From: an uncultured Eubacteriales bacterium
Lineage (GTDB): Bacteria > Bacillota > Clostridia > Monoglobales > Monoglobaceae
Assembly: GCA_958352815.1 (NCBI GenBank)
Contig: CATWQA010000011.1
Span: forward strand, 1-49,773
Direction of reading: 5' to 3'
DNA length: 49,773 nt
In this document: piece by piece, positions 38,708 to 47,486 of the stretch
Position numbering within the stretch: position 1 is the stretch's first letter
Layout of the letters: every line of letters begins with the position of its first letter
The notes under the pieces: model-generated
Database searches by the model: none
Told to the model about the DNA's origin: nothing
The model's input: the letters and a program-made list of their open reading frames with translations, nothing else
Program-made: the position numbers and the translations under genes

Positions 38708-41700
38708 ATGAAGTTTAGAAAAATCATTTGCATATTGGCGTCCGTATTGGTTTTGTTTTCGGGGGTTGCTGTCAGCGGCGTCTCCTATGACAAAGCTGCG
38801 GAGGAATGGGTGACCTTTATCGTTGAGGTTGAGGGCGACCCGACCTTGGTTTCCGAGCAGGCTCAGGCTATGGGAGCCGAGAGCTACGCAAAAACCAAAG
38901 AAGCTAAGGAGGCGGAAGCAAGCATACTGAAAAAGCAAGCGGCTGTCGTGCGGGACATTTCGAACAAGGTTCAGGCGGGAGCGGTAAAGGGCTATACCTA
39001 CACCGCCCTGTTTAACGGATTTTCCGTTGAGGGAAAACTCGGTGATCTGGAAGCGATTGCGGCTCTGCCCGGGGTGAAGAATGTCTATGTTTCCCAAAAG
39101 CGTTATTTGCAAGAACCCCGCATTGACAATGCGGAGGAGATAACCGGGGTTCCTCAGGTTGCGGACACCTACGGATTAAAGGGCGAGGGACAGGTGGTTG
39201 CGGTTATCGATTCCGAGTTTGATACCTCCCATGAATTTTTCGCAGAGCCTGTTGAGTCTCCAAAATATACAAAGGATGATATCGCCCGTATATTAAGCGA
39301 GGAAACTATGAATGTTTCCGTTACGGCAAATCGTGTCTATAGAAATTCTAAAATCCCCTTTGCCTACGACTACGCTCAGAATACGGCGGACACCTTTAAC
39401 GACGACCCTAATGTTGTTCACGGCACCCATGTGGCGGGTATTACGGCGGGCAAGAACGGAACAGGCGCCGACGGCTCGCTTGTGTCGGGCGTGGCTCCCG
39501 AGGCACAGTTGATTTTAATGAAGGCGACCGACCAAAACGGCGCTTTTGTTGACGCTGCCATTCTGGCGGCTATTGACGATGCGTCCAAGCTGGGCGTGTC
39601 GGCAATTAACATGAGTTTAGGTTCGGACTACATGACTACATCTCATGATATTGTATTTCAGCCGGTTTTAGATGCGGCAAGGAACGCAGGTATATTTTTG
39701 TCGGTTGCGGCGGGAAATTCAAGCCGCGGTTATCAGAACTATACTCCCACAACCGAAGATATTGACTATGCCGCCGCAGGTACGCCTAACAGCTTTTCCG
39801 CGGCTACTTCGGTTGCTTCTGTGGATAACCTTGTGCGATATTATGACGGCGGGCAGCTGATGCTCTCTGACGGCGGCAGTGTTCCCTACACGCTTGCATA
39901 CTCAGGATCGGAGTTCAGCGAATATTTTGCGGGAGATACCCGGTGGGAGTACGTATACTGCGGATATGGCAAACCCGAAGATTTTCAGGGTCTGAACCTT
40001 AGCGGGAAAATCGCTCTGGTAAAGCGGGGCGAGAACAATTTTCCCGATAAGTCGGACAATGCAAAGGCGGCAGGAGCAGAGGGAATTATTATCTGGAATA
40101 ACGCCAACGATGTTATACAAACAGCGAATATATCCCTGCCGGGGGCAGTGGTGAGCTTGGACAGCGGTCAATTTCTTCTTGATGCGGAAAATAAAATGAT
40201 AAAAGTGACGGAGGCGGGCTTTGTTTCCGCAGAAATTGCCACTGTCGGCAAGCCGTCAAGCTTTACAAGCTGGGGCACAAACGAAAGCCTGGAACTAAAG
40301 CCGGAGATTTCTGCCCCGGGCGGATATATTTATTCCTCGGTGCCCAATGACAAATATCAGTCTTTGCGTGGAACGTCCATGGCAGCTCCGCATATTACGG
40401 GACTTGTGGCATTGATGAACCAGTTCTATAGCTCTGAGGCGCAGCAGTTTATCAATCCCTATGCCGACCTGCAGGGTGATGAAAAAGTATCGTTGTTTGA
40501 GAACCTGCTCATGTCAAGCGCAGTTGTTACAGAGGAGGAGGGCATACCCTATTCGCCCCGCCTTCAGGGAGCGGGACTTGCAAACATCAAGGCGGCTCTG
40601 ACCACTCCAACCTTTTTACAGGGACCTGACGGCAAGGCGAAAATAAGCCTGGGTTCCGATATAGACCATGAGTTTACCCTGCATTTTTTGGTTAAAAACC
40701 TTACCGACAGTGATGTTGTATATGACGAGCTGTCCCTTGACGTAACCACTGACGGATACATAGAGGATGAGGGAGAATTTTATGTTGACGGCACGCAGCC
40801 CCTCTCTTTCCAAAGCGACCTGCCCCAAAGCGTTACCGTCCCCGCAGGGGGAGAAGCGGAGCTTACCGTGGGCGTAACCCTTAATCCTGACGAGCTTTTG
40901 GAAAATGAGAAAGTATTTACAAACGGCTTTTATATTGACGGCTTTGTGACCCTTGCCTCCTCGGCAGAAATACCGGTACTTAGCATTCCCTTTACGGGCT
41001 TTAGAGGGGACTGGCGCAGCGCACCGATTTTTGATACGACAATCTATGACGAGGGTGGAAGCTCCCTGTATATTCCCGGGCTTGAAGCCCTGCAAGGAAC
41101 ATTCCTGTATTCCGATTTGCCCGAGGACGGGCTCGGAGAGCTCGGACAAAATCAATTTTCCGGGGAAGAGGATATTATAAATCGGGAGTATATTGCGTTT
41201 TCTCCTAACGGAGACGGTGTGTTTGACACAGTGTATATGTGTATACAGCCTCTGCGCTCCATGTCCTATGTGGAGTTTAATATATTCAATGCAGATGGCG
41301 AGTGCGTGATAACCGAGAGCTACGATAAAAGCGCCTCAAAGTTTCATACGATAACTCAGTATTTGGAGGAGTGCGGCAGTTTGGCTGACGGAAATTATAC
41401 TCTGCGGGTCAGCGGCGTGTACGACCATCCCGGGGTAGGAGATGAATTTGACGATTACTTTGAGCTGCCTCTTGTGGTAGATACCCAAAAGCCCCATATT
41501 ACGGAGGTTAAGACCGAGGGGAATATATTGACGGTGACGGCAAATGATAACCATTATGTATCAGCCATTGTTATGGAGTACGTAGACGACAATGGGGAGG
41601 GGATTTCCGTAGAAATTCCCTTTGACCCGCTGCTTGAGGCAGATGAGGACGGAGTCTGCACCGCGGAATTTGACATAAGCGGAATTGACAAGGACACAAT

Positions 41701-42064
41701 CAGCATTGAGGTTTACGACTACGCCCTAAACGATAACGGCGGCAAGCTGTCCGACATTACAGATGATATTTCCGTGCAGCTTACGGAGTTCAACCGGGTT
41801 TTGGGAATGACGGCGGCAGATATAACCCTTACAAACAGAACGGAGACAGAGGTCTCGGGAACCCTGCTGGCAGCCTTTTATGACGCTGACGACCATCTTA
41901 TCCATGCGGAATACCAAGACGCATATCTTGCGCCCGGAGAGCAGACCTATCAATTTAGAATGGCTGTTGATACCGAGGGCGCCGCGACGCTGAAGGTGTT
42001 CTTCTGGGATAAGCCTGCGACCATGCAGCCCCTGATTGAGGCGAAGGAGTTTGACATTCCGTAA
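38708..42064 (+). CDS. Large secreted subtilisin-family (S8) serine protease
   Basis: 1118 residues. Signal peptide about 1-25, I9-like inhibitor propeptide about 30-138, then the peptidase with D168 (VVAVIDSEFD), H241 (HGTHVAG) and S557 (RGTSMAAP). A PA domain is inserted at about 415-500 (KIALVKRGENNF). C-terminal beta-sandwich domains, including an Fn3-like one, continue to the end; no LPxTG or S-layer anchor is visible. The layout resembles the lactocepin/C5a-peptidase group. Note that the usual DTG(I/V)D after the catalytic Asp is DSEFD. Its role is extracellular protein breakdown, probably for nutrition; the target is unknown. Confidence 0.93.
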   Translation: MKFRKIICILASVLVLFSGVAVSGVSYDKAAEEWVTFIVEVEGDPTLVSEQAQAMGAESYAKTKEAKEAEASILKKQAAVVRDISNKVQAGAVKGYTYTALFNGFSVEGKLGDLEAIAALPGVKNVYVSQKRYLQEPRIDNAEEITGVPQVADTYGLKGEGQVVAVIDSEFDTSHEFFAEPVESPKYTKDDIARILSEETMNVSVTANRVYRNSKIPFAYDYAQNTADTFNDDPNVVHGTHVAGITAGKNGTGADGSLVSGVAPEAQLILMKATDQNGAFVDAAILAAIDDASKLGVSAINMSLGSDYMTTSHDIVFQPVLDAARNAGIFLSVAAGNSSRGYQNYTPTTEDIDYAAAGTPNSFSAATSVASVDNLVRYYDGGQLMLSDGGSVPYTLAYSGSEFSEYFAGDTRWEYVYCGYGKPEDFQGLNLSGKIALVKRGENNFPDKSDNAKAAGAEGIIIWNNANDVIQTANISLPGAVVSLDSGQFLLDAENKMIKVTEAGFVSAEIATVGKPSSFTSWGTNESLELKPEISAPGGYIYSSVPNDKYQSLRGTSMAAPHITGLVALMNQFYSSEAQQFINPYADLQGDEKVSLFENLLMSSAVVTEEEGIPYSPRLQGAGLANIKAALTTPTFLQGPDGKAKISLGSDIDHEFTLHFLVKNLTDSDVVYDELSLDVTTDGYIEDEGEFYVDGTQPLSFQSDLPQSVTVPAGGEAELTVGVTLNPDELLENEKVFTNGFYIDGFVTLASSAEIPVLSIPFTGFRGDWRSAPIFDTTIYDEGGSSLYIPGLEALQGTFLYSDLPEDGLGELGQNQFSGEEDIINREYIAFSPNGDGVFDTVYMCIQPLRSMSYVEFNIFNADGECVITESYDKSASKFHTITQYLEECGSLADGNYTLRVSGVYDHPGVGDEFDDYFELPLVVDTQKPHITEVKTEGNILTVTANDNHYVSAIVMEYVDDNGEGISVEIPFDPLLEADEDGVCTAEFDISGIDKDTISIEVYDYALNDNGGKLSDITDDISVQLTEFNRVLGMTAADITLTNRTETEVSGTLLAAFYDADDHLIHAEYQDAYLAPGEQTYQFRMAVDTEGAATLKVFFWDKPATMQPLIEAKEFDIP

Positions 42065-42072
42065 TGCAATTT

Positions 42073-42121
42073 AAACAAAGATATCTCTGTGCCTTCAAGG
42101 CGCGGGGATATCTTTGTTTTT
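42073..42121 (+). terminator. Rho-independent terminator after the S8 protease
   Basis: AAACAAAGATATC (42073-42085) pairs with GATATCTTTGTTT (42107-42119), with an internal CGC/GCG pairing, followed by T residues. Confidence 0.85.
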
Positions 42122-42155
42122 AGCGGCAATCTAGTAAAATTTTTTTTGCAGGGGA

Positions 42156-42184
42156 TTGACAAAGATATTTTGATGTGCTATAAT
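42156..42184 (+). promoter_or_regulatory. Perfect sigma-A promoter of the DUF134-NifX gene
   Basis: TTGACA (42156-42161), 17 bases, TATAAT (42179-42184), both consensus. Confidence 0.88.
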
Positions 42185-42196
42185 CGGCATATGTCG
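42185..42196 (+). promoter_or_regulatory. Near-perfect palindrome directly after the -10 box
   Basis: CGGCATATGTCG is symmetric except for one mismatched pair. It lies at the expected start of transcription of a gene whose product has a DNA-binding domain, so it is a candidate autoregulatory operator. Confidence 0.4.
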
Positions 42197-42253
42197 GAAA
42201 CAACAATAATGTTGAATGACGGGGCAAAATCCTTTATTAAAGGAGGTTTAGTT

Positions 42254-43054
42254 ATGCCGAGACCAAAGCGATGCAGAAGAATTTGCGGCAAGCCTGCCGT
42301 TACAGGGTTTTCGCCTGATGATAAAACAGGAAAGGAAGCCGTTATTCTGGCGATGGATGAGTTTGAGGTAATCCGTCTTGTGGATTTGGAAAAGCAGACC
42401 CACGAGCAGTGCGCAAAGCAAATGGACATTTCCCGTTCTACGGTGACGGAAATCTATGAGAGGGCAAGAGAAAAGCTTGCGGATTGCATTGTAAACGGAC
42501 GTCGCCTGGAAATAGACGGCGGCAGTTACAGACTTTGCGACGGTAATCCAAAGTGGTGCTACAAAAAGCATTGTGAAAAGCAAAATCATAATGCTTTAAA
42601 TAACATTTTTTCAGGAGGAGATAATATTATGAGAATTGCAGTCACTTATGAAAACGGAGAGATATTTCAGCATTTCGGTCATACAGAACAATTTAAGATT
42701 TATGACGTGGAGGATAACAAGATTGTTTCATCGCAGGTAGTTGATACTAACGGCAGCGGGCACGGAGCGTTGGCAGGCTTTTTGAAAGAAAATAAGGTTG
42801 ACGCTCTCATTTGCGGCGGTATCGGAGGAGGAGCCCGTGCGGCGCTTTCCGATGCGGGAATTAAGCTGTACGGCGGCGTTCGGGGAAATGCGGACGAGGC
42901 GGTAAGCGCACTTTTGGCAAATTCCCTTTCCTATAATCCCGACGTAGATTGCGACCGCCACGGACACGGTCACCATGGACGCGGTCATCATGGACATGAA
43001 CATCACGGTCACGGCTGCGGTGACCATGGCTGCGGAAATCACAGCTGCCATTAA
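42254..43054 (+). CDS. Fusion of a DUF134 DNA-binding domain and a NifX/NifB-type cofactor-binding domain with a His-rich tail
   Basis: 266 residues from ATG at 42254, chosen for AAAGGAGG upstream; the frame is open further upstream through the promoter but without a ribosome binding site. Residues 1-100 are DUF134 (MPRPKRCRRIC, DEFEVIRLVDLE, and a helix-turn-helix CAKQMDISRSTVTEIYERAR). About 125-235 is the dinitrogenase iron-molybdenum cofactor domain (EIFQHFGHTEQFKIYD, ALICGGIGGGARAAL). The last 30 residues hold a dozen His plus Cys. It is likely a metal- or cluster-responsive regulator. Nitrogenase genes are absent, as usual for these fusions. Confidence 0.85.
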   Translation: MPRPKRCRRICGKPAVTGFSPDDKTGKEAVILAMDEFEVIRLVDLEKQTHEQCAKQMDISRSTVTEIYERAREKLADCIVNGRRLEIDGGSYRLCDGNPKWCYKKHCEKQNHNALNNIFSGGDNIMRIAVTYENGEIFQHFGHTEQFKIYDVEDNKIVSSQVVDTNGSGHGALAGFLKENKVDALICGGIGGGARAALSDAGIKLYGGVRGNADEAVSALLANSLSYNPDVDCDRHGHGHHGRGHHGHEHHGHGCGDHGCGNHSCH

Positions 43055-43072
43055 ATTTAAATTGATGCAATA

Positions 43073-43112
43073 ATATCTCCTGTCTATGTGGCAGGGGATA
43101 TTTGTTTTTTCG
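43073..43112 (+). terminator. Terminator after the DUF134-NifX gene
   Basis: AATATCTCCTG and CAGGGGATATT (wobbles allowed) form a stem, followed by TGTTTTTTCG. Confidence 0.8.
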
Positions 43113-43263
43113 CGATAAATACAGAAAGTTTTCCAAAGTGTGACTCGGTCACTTTTTTCTCTGTGATTGAATGGTAAAATACGTTTAGGTAAGAGTTGAC
43201 AAGTGAGGTTTTGGCAACGGAACGGTACTCTGTAATTATTAAATATTTGTATTCAATTGCGCG

Positions 43264-43358
43264 ATTTTGATAAAGGCTTTGGCGACATTGCCGCCGCGGC
43301 TTGGTATGGCGGAATATGGGTTCGGCATTAATTTCAAAGGCAAAGCCTTTATCAAAAT
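43264..43358 (+). repeat. 95-bp hairpin element with perfect 18-bp inverted ends
   Basis: ATTTTGATAAAGGCTTTG (43264-43281) is the exact reverse complement of 43341-43358. The centre contains ATTGCCGCCGCGGCTTGG. A 95-bp copy with the same ends is at 47309-47403. Each copy lies about 90-100 bases upstream of a gene. Apart from this element 43113-43455 shows no gene or clear promoter. Confidence 0.85.
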
Positions 43359-43455
43359 AGATGGGATCAAATATATAAAGTTTTAATAGTTACACGGTGC
43401 TAAGGATAAAACCATTGATATGCTGAGCTAAGCAGGAAATTTAGGGAGGAGAAAC

Positions 43456-45147
43456 ATGAAAATTGTTATTGTTGGCGGCGTGGCGGGAGGAGCCTCCGCA
43501 GCGGCGCGAATTAGAAGGCTTGATGAAAGGGCAGAGGTTGTTGTATTTGAAAGGACAGGCTTTGTGTCTTATGCAAACTGCGGTCTGCCCTATTATATAG
43601 GCGGCGTTATTACAGATGAAGGGGAGCTGACGCTGCAAACCCCGGAGAGCTTTTGGAACAGGTTCCGTATAGATGTGCGGGTTCGGCAGGAGGTTACGGC
43701 GATTGACACAGACAGGAAAACCGTCACGGTGCGGGAGCTTGATACGGGAAATACTTATGAGGAGAGCTATGACAAGCTAATTCTATCCCCCGGTGCGAAG
43801 CCCATTCAGCCCAATATCCCCGGTGCGGACAGTAAAAAGGTTTTCACCCTGCGCACCGTTGAGGACACTTTGGAAATTCACAAATACGTGAAAACCGAAA
43901 AGCCGAAAAGAGCAACCGTAATAGGCGGCGGCTTTATTGGGATTGAAGCGGCGGAAAACCTGGCTCGTCAGGGAGTGGAGGTTACTGTAGTTCAGAGGTT
44001 AAATCACCTGCTGCCGCCCTTTGATTTTGATATGGCGTGCATATTGCATACCGAGATGATAAGCCACGGCGTGAAGCTTATGCTCAATACAGAGGTTACG
44101 GAAATCGGGGAAAAGGATGGCTGCCTTGCACTTAAAACCTCGGAGGGCTGCGAGTTTGAGGCGGATATGGTGCTGTTCGCAATCGGCGTTGTGCCCGACA
44201 CGGCTCTTGCAAAGGAAGCAGGACTGAAATTGGGGATTAAGGGCAGCATTATAGTAAATGACCGTATGGAAACCTCAGTCTCGGATATTTACGCTGTGGG
44301 TGACGCCGTTGAGGTGAAGCACTACGTTACCGAAAATAAGGCTCATATTGCTCTTGCGGGTCCTGCAAACAAGCAGGGGCGCATTGCCGCCGACAATGTC
44401 TGCGGCGGGAACAGCGTCTATAACGGCTCTCAGGGGTCGTCGGTTATAAAGGTGTTTGATATGACGGCTGCTTCCACGGGTATTAACGAGAAAGCTGCGA
44501 CGGCGGCAGGGCTTGACTATGAGCGAGTGGTGCTTTCCCCTGTGTCTCATGCGGGATATTACCCCGGAGCAAGAGTTATGACCATAAAGGTCATTTACCA
44601 CAAAGAGAACCTAAAAATTCTCGGCGCACAAATTGTCGGGTACGAGGGAATTGACAAGAGGATTGACGTGCTCGCAACGGCTATTCGAGGGGGAATGAAA
44701 GCAACAGAGCTGGCAGAGCTTGACTTAGCCTATGCTCCGCCCTATTCCTCTGCCAAAGACCCTGTAAATATGGCGGGCTTTATGATTGAAAATATCGTCA
44801 GCGGAAAGGTTAAACAGTTTCACCACGATGAAATTGACGGGCTTCCCCGAGACGGCAGCGTTACCCTCCTTGACACAAGAACACCGTATGAGTATGCAAT
44901 GGGCAGAGCCGACGGGTTTATCAATATTCCCGTTGATGACCTGCGGGAGAGAATTTCCGAAATTTCCAAGAACAAGCCTGTGTACGTAATGTGTCAAAGC
45001 GGATTGCGCAGTTACCTGGCTTGCAGAATACTCGCCCAAAACGGATATGACTGCTATAACTTTTCGGGCGGCTATCGTTTTTACGATACGGTCAGGAGAG
45101 AAAAGGCGCAATCTGCCGCAGCATACCCCTGCGGCATGGAAAAATAG
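43456..45147 (+). CDS. CoA-disulfide reductase / NAD(P)H oxidase-like flavoprotein with rhodanese domain
   Basis: 563 residues. FAD site VIVGGVAGGASAAARIRR at the N-terminus; redox cysteine C42 in SYANCGLPYYIGG; NAD site VIGGGFIGIEAAENLAR; second FAD motif YAVGDAVE. The last 110 residues are a rhodanese domain with its catalytic cysteine at about 513 in YVMCQSGLRSY. This is the CoADR-Rhd architecture, which reduces CoA disulfides or persulfides and polysulfide. GGAGG before ATG. It is a single gene with its own terminator, useful in sulfur and oxidative stress handling in an anaerobe. Confidence 0.92.
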   Translation: MKIVIVGGVAGGASAAARIRRLDERAEVVVFERTGFVSYANCGLPYYIGGVITDEGELTLQTPESFWNRFRIDVRVRQEVTAIDTDRKTVTVRELDTGNTYEESYDKLILSPGAKPIQPNIPGADSKKVFTLRTVEDTLEIHKYVKTEKPKRATVIGGGFIGIEAAENLARQGVEVTVVQRLNHLLPPFDFDMACILHTEMISHGVKLMLNTEVTEIGEKDGCLALKTSEGCEFEADMVLFAIGVVPDTALAKEAGLKLGIKGSIIVNDRMETSVSDIYAVGDAVEVKHYVTENKAHIALAGPANKQGRIAADNVCGGNSVYNGSQGSSVIKVFDMTAASTGINEKAATAAGLDYERVVLSPVSHAGYYPGARVMTIKVIYHKENLKILGAQIVGYEGIDKRIDVLATAIRGGMKATELAELDLAYAPPYSSAKDPVNMAGFMIENIVSGKVKQFHHDEIDGLPRDGSVTLLDTRTPYEYAMGRADGFINIPVDDLRERISEISKNKPVYVMCQSGLRSYLACRILAQNGYDCYNFSGGYRFYDTVRREKAQSAAAYPCGMEK

Positions 45148-45149
45148 AA

Positions 45150-45185
45150 GCAGGCGGCAGAGCGAAGGCTCCGCCGCCTTTTTTG
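45150..45185 (+). terminator. Rho-independent terminator after the CoADR gene
   Basis: AGGCGGCAGAGC pairs with GCTCCGCCGCCT (one bulge) around GAAG, followed by TTTTTT. Confidence 0.9.
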
Positions 45186-45296
45186 GCAAGGATTTTACAT
45201 TAAATATAGCTTTCCAAAACCAATTTGAAGCTTTTGTTTAGAAAAATTTTAGATTTTCTTTAGCATATAACACTTTAATTGGGGCGGCGGGTGTGC

Positions 45297-45302
45297 TATA
45301 CT
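45297..45302 (+). promoter_or_regulatory. Extended -10 promoter of the truncated kinase gene
   Basis: TGCTATACT is an extended -10 box; no good -35 is 17 bases upstream (TTTAAT). The ribosome binding site GGAGGGGG follows directly, giving a very short leader. Confidence 0.5.
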
Positions 45303-45322
45303 GTACGGAGGGGGAAATTATT

Positions 45323-46156
45323 ATGACGATTAGAAAACGGCTCTTTATCTCAAATGCTGTAATTGTGCTTGCGTCATTGGTCATGCTTATGGCTGTAATG
45401 CTGGGGGTGTTAAAGGTGGCTGAAAAAATATATATGCCAAACTTTGACGATCTTCATCAGGTTACGGTTACGGACAGAAAGGGCGAAACCCTTGTGCTTA
45501 ACAACGACGTTTTTCACGAAAACGGAGGGGAACTCCTCGCAAGGTACAAAAGCGAAATTACCTCCATGTTTATACTGTTCATTTCTGTAGGCGCAGGGGC
45601 TATTATCCTTATCCTGCTTTTAAGCAATATTTTTACCCAAATTATGCTCAAAGAAATTATGAAGCCCGCAGAGATACTAATCTCGGCGGCAAAGCGGATA
45701 GATATGCAAAATCTTGACGAGCCTATTGACTACAGCGGCAATGATGAGTTCAAGGAGGTATGCGATGTCTTTGATGATATGCAGCTTCATCTTAAGGAGG
45801 GTATTGAAAAAAATCTTGCCTACGAAAAGGCGCGCACAACTATGATTACCGATATTTCACATGATTTGCGAACACCGCTGACCTCTGTAAAGGGCTTTTT
45901 AAAGGGTATGCTTGACGGGGTGGCGTCAACCCCCGAAAAGCAGAAAATGTATATGGAGATAGCCTATAAAAAGGCGTGCTCAATGGACGTTCTTCTTGAT
46001 AAGCTGTTCTACTTTTCAAAGCTGGAAACGAAAAATATGCCCATGTATCTTATGACCGTGGATTTAAAAAGCTATCTGTCTGAGTATTGCGAGGCGTTAA
46101 GCCCTGAGCTAAAAGGCAAGGGCAGCGATATATCCTTTGAGTGCGGGCGAACCTGA
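45323..46156 (+). pseudogene. Sensor histidine kinase truncated after the dimerisation domain
   Basis: 277 residues from ATG at 45323 (GGAGGGGGA upstream). Two membrane segments (about 8-30 and 80-105) flank a short sensor loop, then a HAMP region and a HisKA domain with the phosphoacceptor in TDISHDLRTPLTSVKGFLKG. The frame stops at 46156 immediately after SDISFECG; the whole HATPase domain (N, G1, G2 boxes) is missing. The next 20 bases already encode the linker of a response regulator, so a deletion has joined the two genes out of frame. As it stands it cannot phosphorylate itself. Confidence 0.85.
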
Positions 46157-46494
46157 ATCAGTACAAGCGGCTTAAGGGGAAATCCGAGAACACGGGCTGT
46201 ATTGAGGTACACAATCTGAGCATAGAAGCGAAGAGCCACAGAGTGTTCAAAAACGGTGAAGAAATAAAGCTGTCCAATCGGGAATTTATGCTGCTGCTGT
46301 TTTTGGCGCAAAATCCGAACATTGTCTTTTCAAAGGATCAGCTTTTTGAAAAGATATGGGGACTTGATTATATGGGCGATAACGCCACGGTTATGGTGCA
46401 TATAAAGAGGATTAGAGAAAAAATTGAGGAAAATCCCTCAGAACCTCGGTTTATCGAAACTGTTTGGGGAGCGGGATATAGGTTTAATGTGTAG
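46141..46494 (+). pseudogene. Response regulator lacking its receiver domain (OmpR/PhoB winged helix only)
   Basis: The frame begins, overlapping the broken kinase end, with RANLNQYKRLKGK, the usual linker after an OmpR receiver, and continues into a complete winged helix: IEVHNLSIEAKSHRVFKNG, LSNREFMLLLFLAQNPN, ATVMVHIKRIREKIEENP, FIETVWGAGYRFNV. The receiver of about 120 residues is absent. A GTG at 46141 is the first possible start but has no ribosome binding site. Either a remnant or, less likely, an unregulated DNA-binding protein. Confidence 0.85.
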
Positions 46495-46509
46495 AGGGGG
46501 GCTTGCTTT

Positions 46510-46923
46510 ATGTGGTTTGTGTTTGCGCTGTTATCATCGGTGTTTGCTGCTGCCACGTCTATATTGGCAAAGGTGGGTATTGAAAATGTAAATTCCAACT
46601 TGGCAACGGCTGTAAGAACGGCGGTAGTTCTTGTTATGGCGTGGGGGATAGTCTTTATTACAGGCTCGGAGAGCGGTCTTGGTGAGATAAGCAAGAAGAG
46701 CTGGCTGTTCCTGATTTTGTCGGGCATTGCAACAGGCGCGTCCTGGCTTTGCTATTATAAGGCGTTGCAGATAGGTGAGGCTTCAAGAGTGGTACCTGTG
46801 GATAAGTTCAGCATAGTCATAACCCTTGTGCTTGCGGCAGTCTGTCTCCATGAGCAGTTTACCGTTAAGTCGGTTATCGGCGCTCTGCTTATTACTGCGG
46901 GAACCTTTGTGATGATTTTATGA
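46510..46923 (+). CDS. EamA-family small membrane transporter
   Basis: 137 residues, four or five membrane segments, the usual size for single-domain EamA proteins. ALLSSVFAAATSILAKVGIE and GIATGASWLCYYKALQIGEA are typical, as is VVPVDKFSIVITLVLA. AGAGGGGGG upstream of ATG. Substrate unknown; such proteins probably act as dimers. Complete, although it lies between two damaged loci. Confidence 0.88.
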   Translation: MWFVFALLSSVFAAATSILAKVGIENVNSNLATAVRTAVVLVMAWGIVFITGSESGLGEISKKSWLFLILSGIATGASWLCYYKALQIGEASRVVPVDKFSIVITLVLAAVCLHEQFTVKSVIGALLITAGTFVMIL

Positions 46924-47181
46924 CCCTCAGTTGCTGTTTCGGCTATGATATTGCCGGGAATTTCGGGCTCGACACTTCTCCTGATTTTTGGCTTGTACAT
47001 GCCTGTCATGTCGTCAATAAAAGAGCTTTTGCAATTTAATTTCAGTTATCTTCCGGGAATTATGGTTTTTGGTATGGGGATTATTGCAGGGTTTTTCTCT
47101 ATAGTGAAGCTGATCAGAACCTTGCTCCGGCGGCACAGACCGCAGAGGTTCAGAAAAAGCGCGAAACAGAGCTTGCGGTAA
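46924..47181 (+). pseudogene. C-terminal fragment of a DUF368 membrane protein
   Basis: Starting directly after the EamA stop codon, the frame reads PSVAVSAMILPGISGSTLLL and continues LLQFNFSYLPGIMVFGMGII, the second half of DUF368 proteins. There is no start codon with a ribosome binding site, and at least 150 residues of the N-terminal half are missing. After LIRTLL the frame runs into a basic tail, while the +1 frame at about 47110-47202 encodes a charged NLAPAAQTAEVQKKRETELA tail, a possible frameshift. Best seen as a deletion remnant. Confidence 0.7.
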
Positions 47182-47308
47182 AGGAGGAGGTTCGGCAGTA
47201 ATTTCAAAATAACATGGGATTGACGAAACACCTCGATTTATGTTATAACTAATAGAGACAGAACGCAGTATCATGTAATACTTAAAGCTTTATATATCTA
47301 AACACGTT

Positions 47309-47403
47309 ATTTTGATAAAGGCTTTGACGACATTGCCGCCGCGGCTTGGCATGGCGGAATATGGGCTCGGCAATGGTTTCAAAGGCAAAGCCTTTGTCAA
47401 AAT
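47309..47403 (+). repeat. 95-bp hairpin element, second copy
   Basis: ATTTTGATAAAGGCTTTG (47309-47326) and CAAAGCCTTTGTCAAAAT (47386-47403) pair with one mismatch. Same length and centre as 43264-43358; the shared segment continues downstream as AAGTTTTAATAGTT in both. It fills most of the 305 bases between the DUF368 fragment and the hydrolase gene. Confidence 0.85.
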
Positions 47404-47486
47404 AGACGAGTATAAACAAATTAAGTTTTAATAGTTGCATAGTAGTACCATAATGTTTAGTTTGGGAATAATCGAAAGGAACATCT

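Noticed and set aside
42089..42253. Longer N-terminus for the DUF134-NifX protein
   Set aside because: The extension reads through the terminator and the consensus promoter; the ATG at 42254 has the strong ribosome binding site and begins the conserved MPRPKRCRR.
45323..46494. Reading the kinase and regulator parts as one functional hybrid protein
   Set aside because: The two parts are in different frames, and the key ATPase and receiver domains are both absent.
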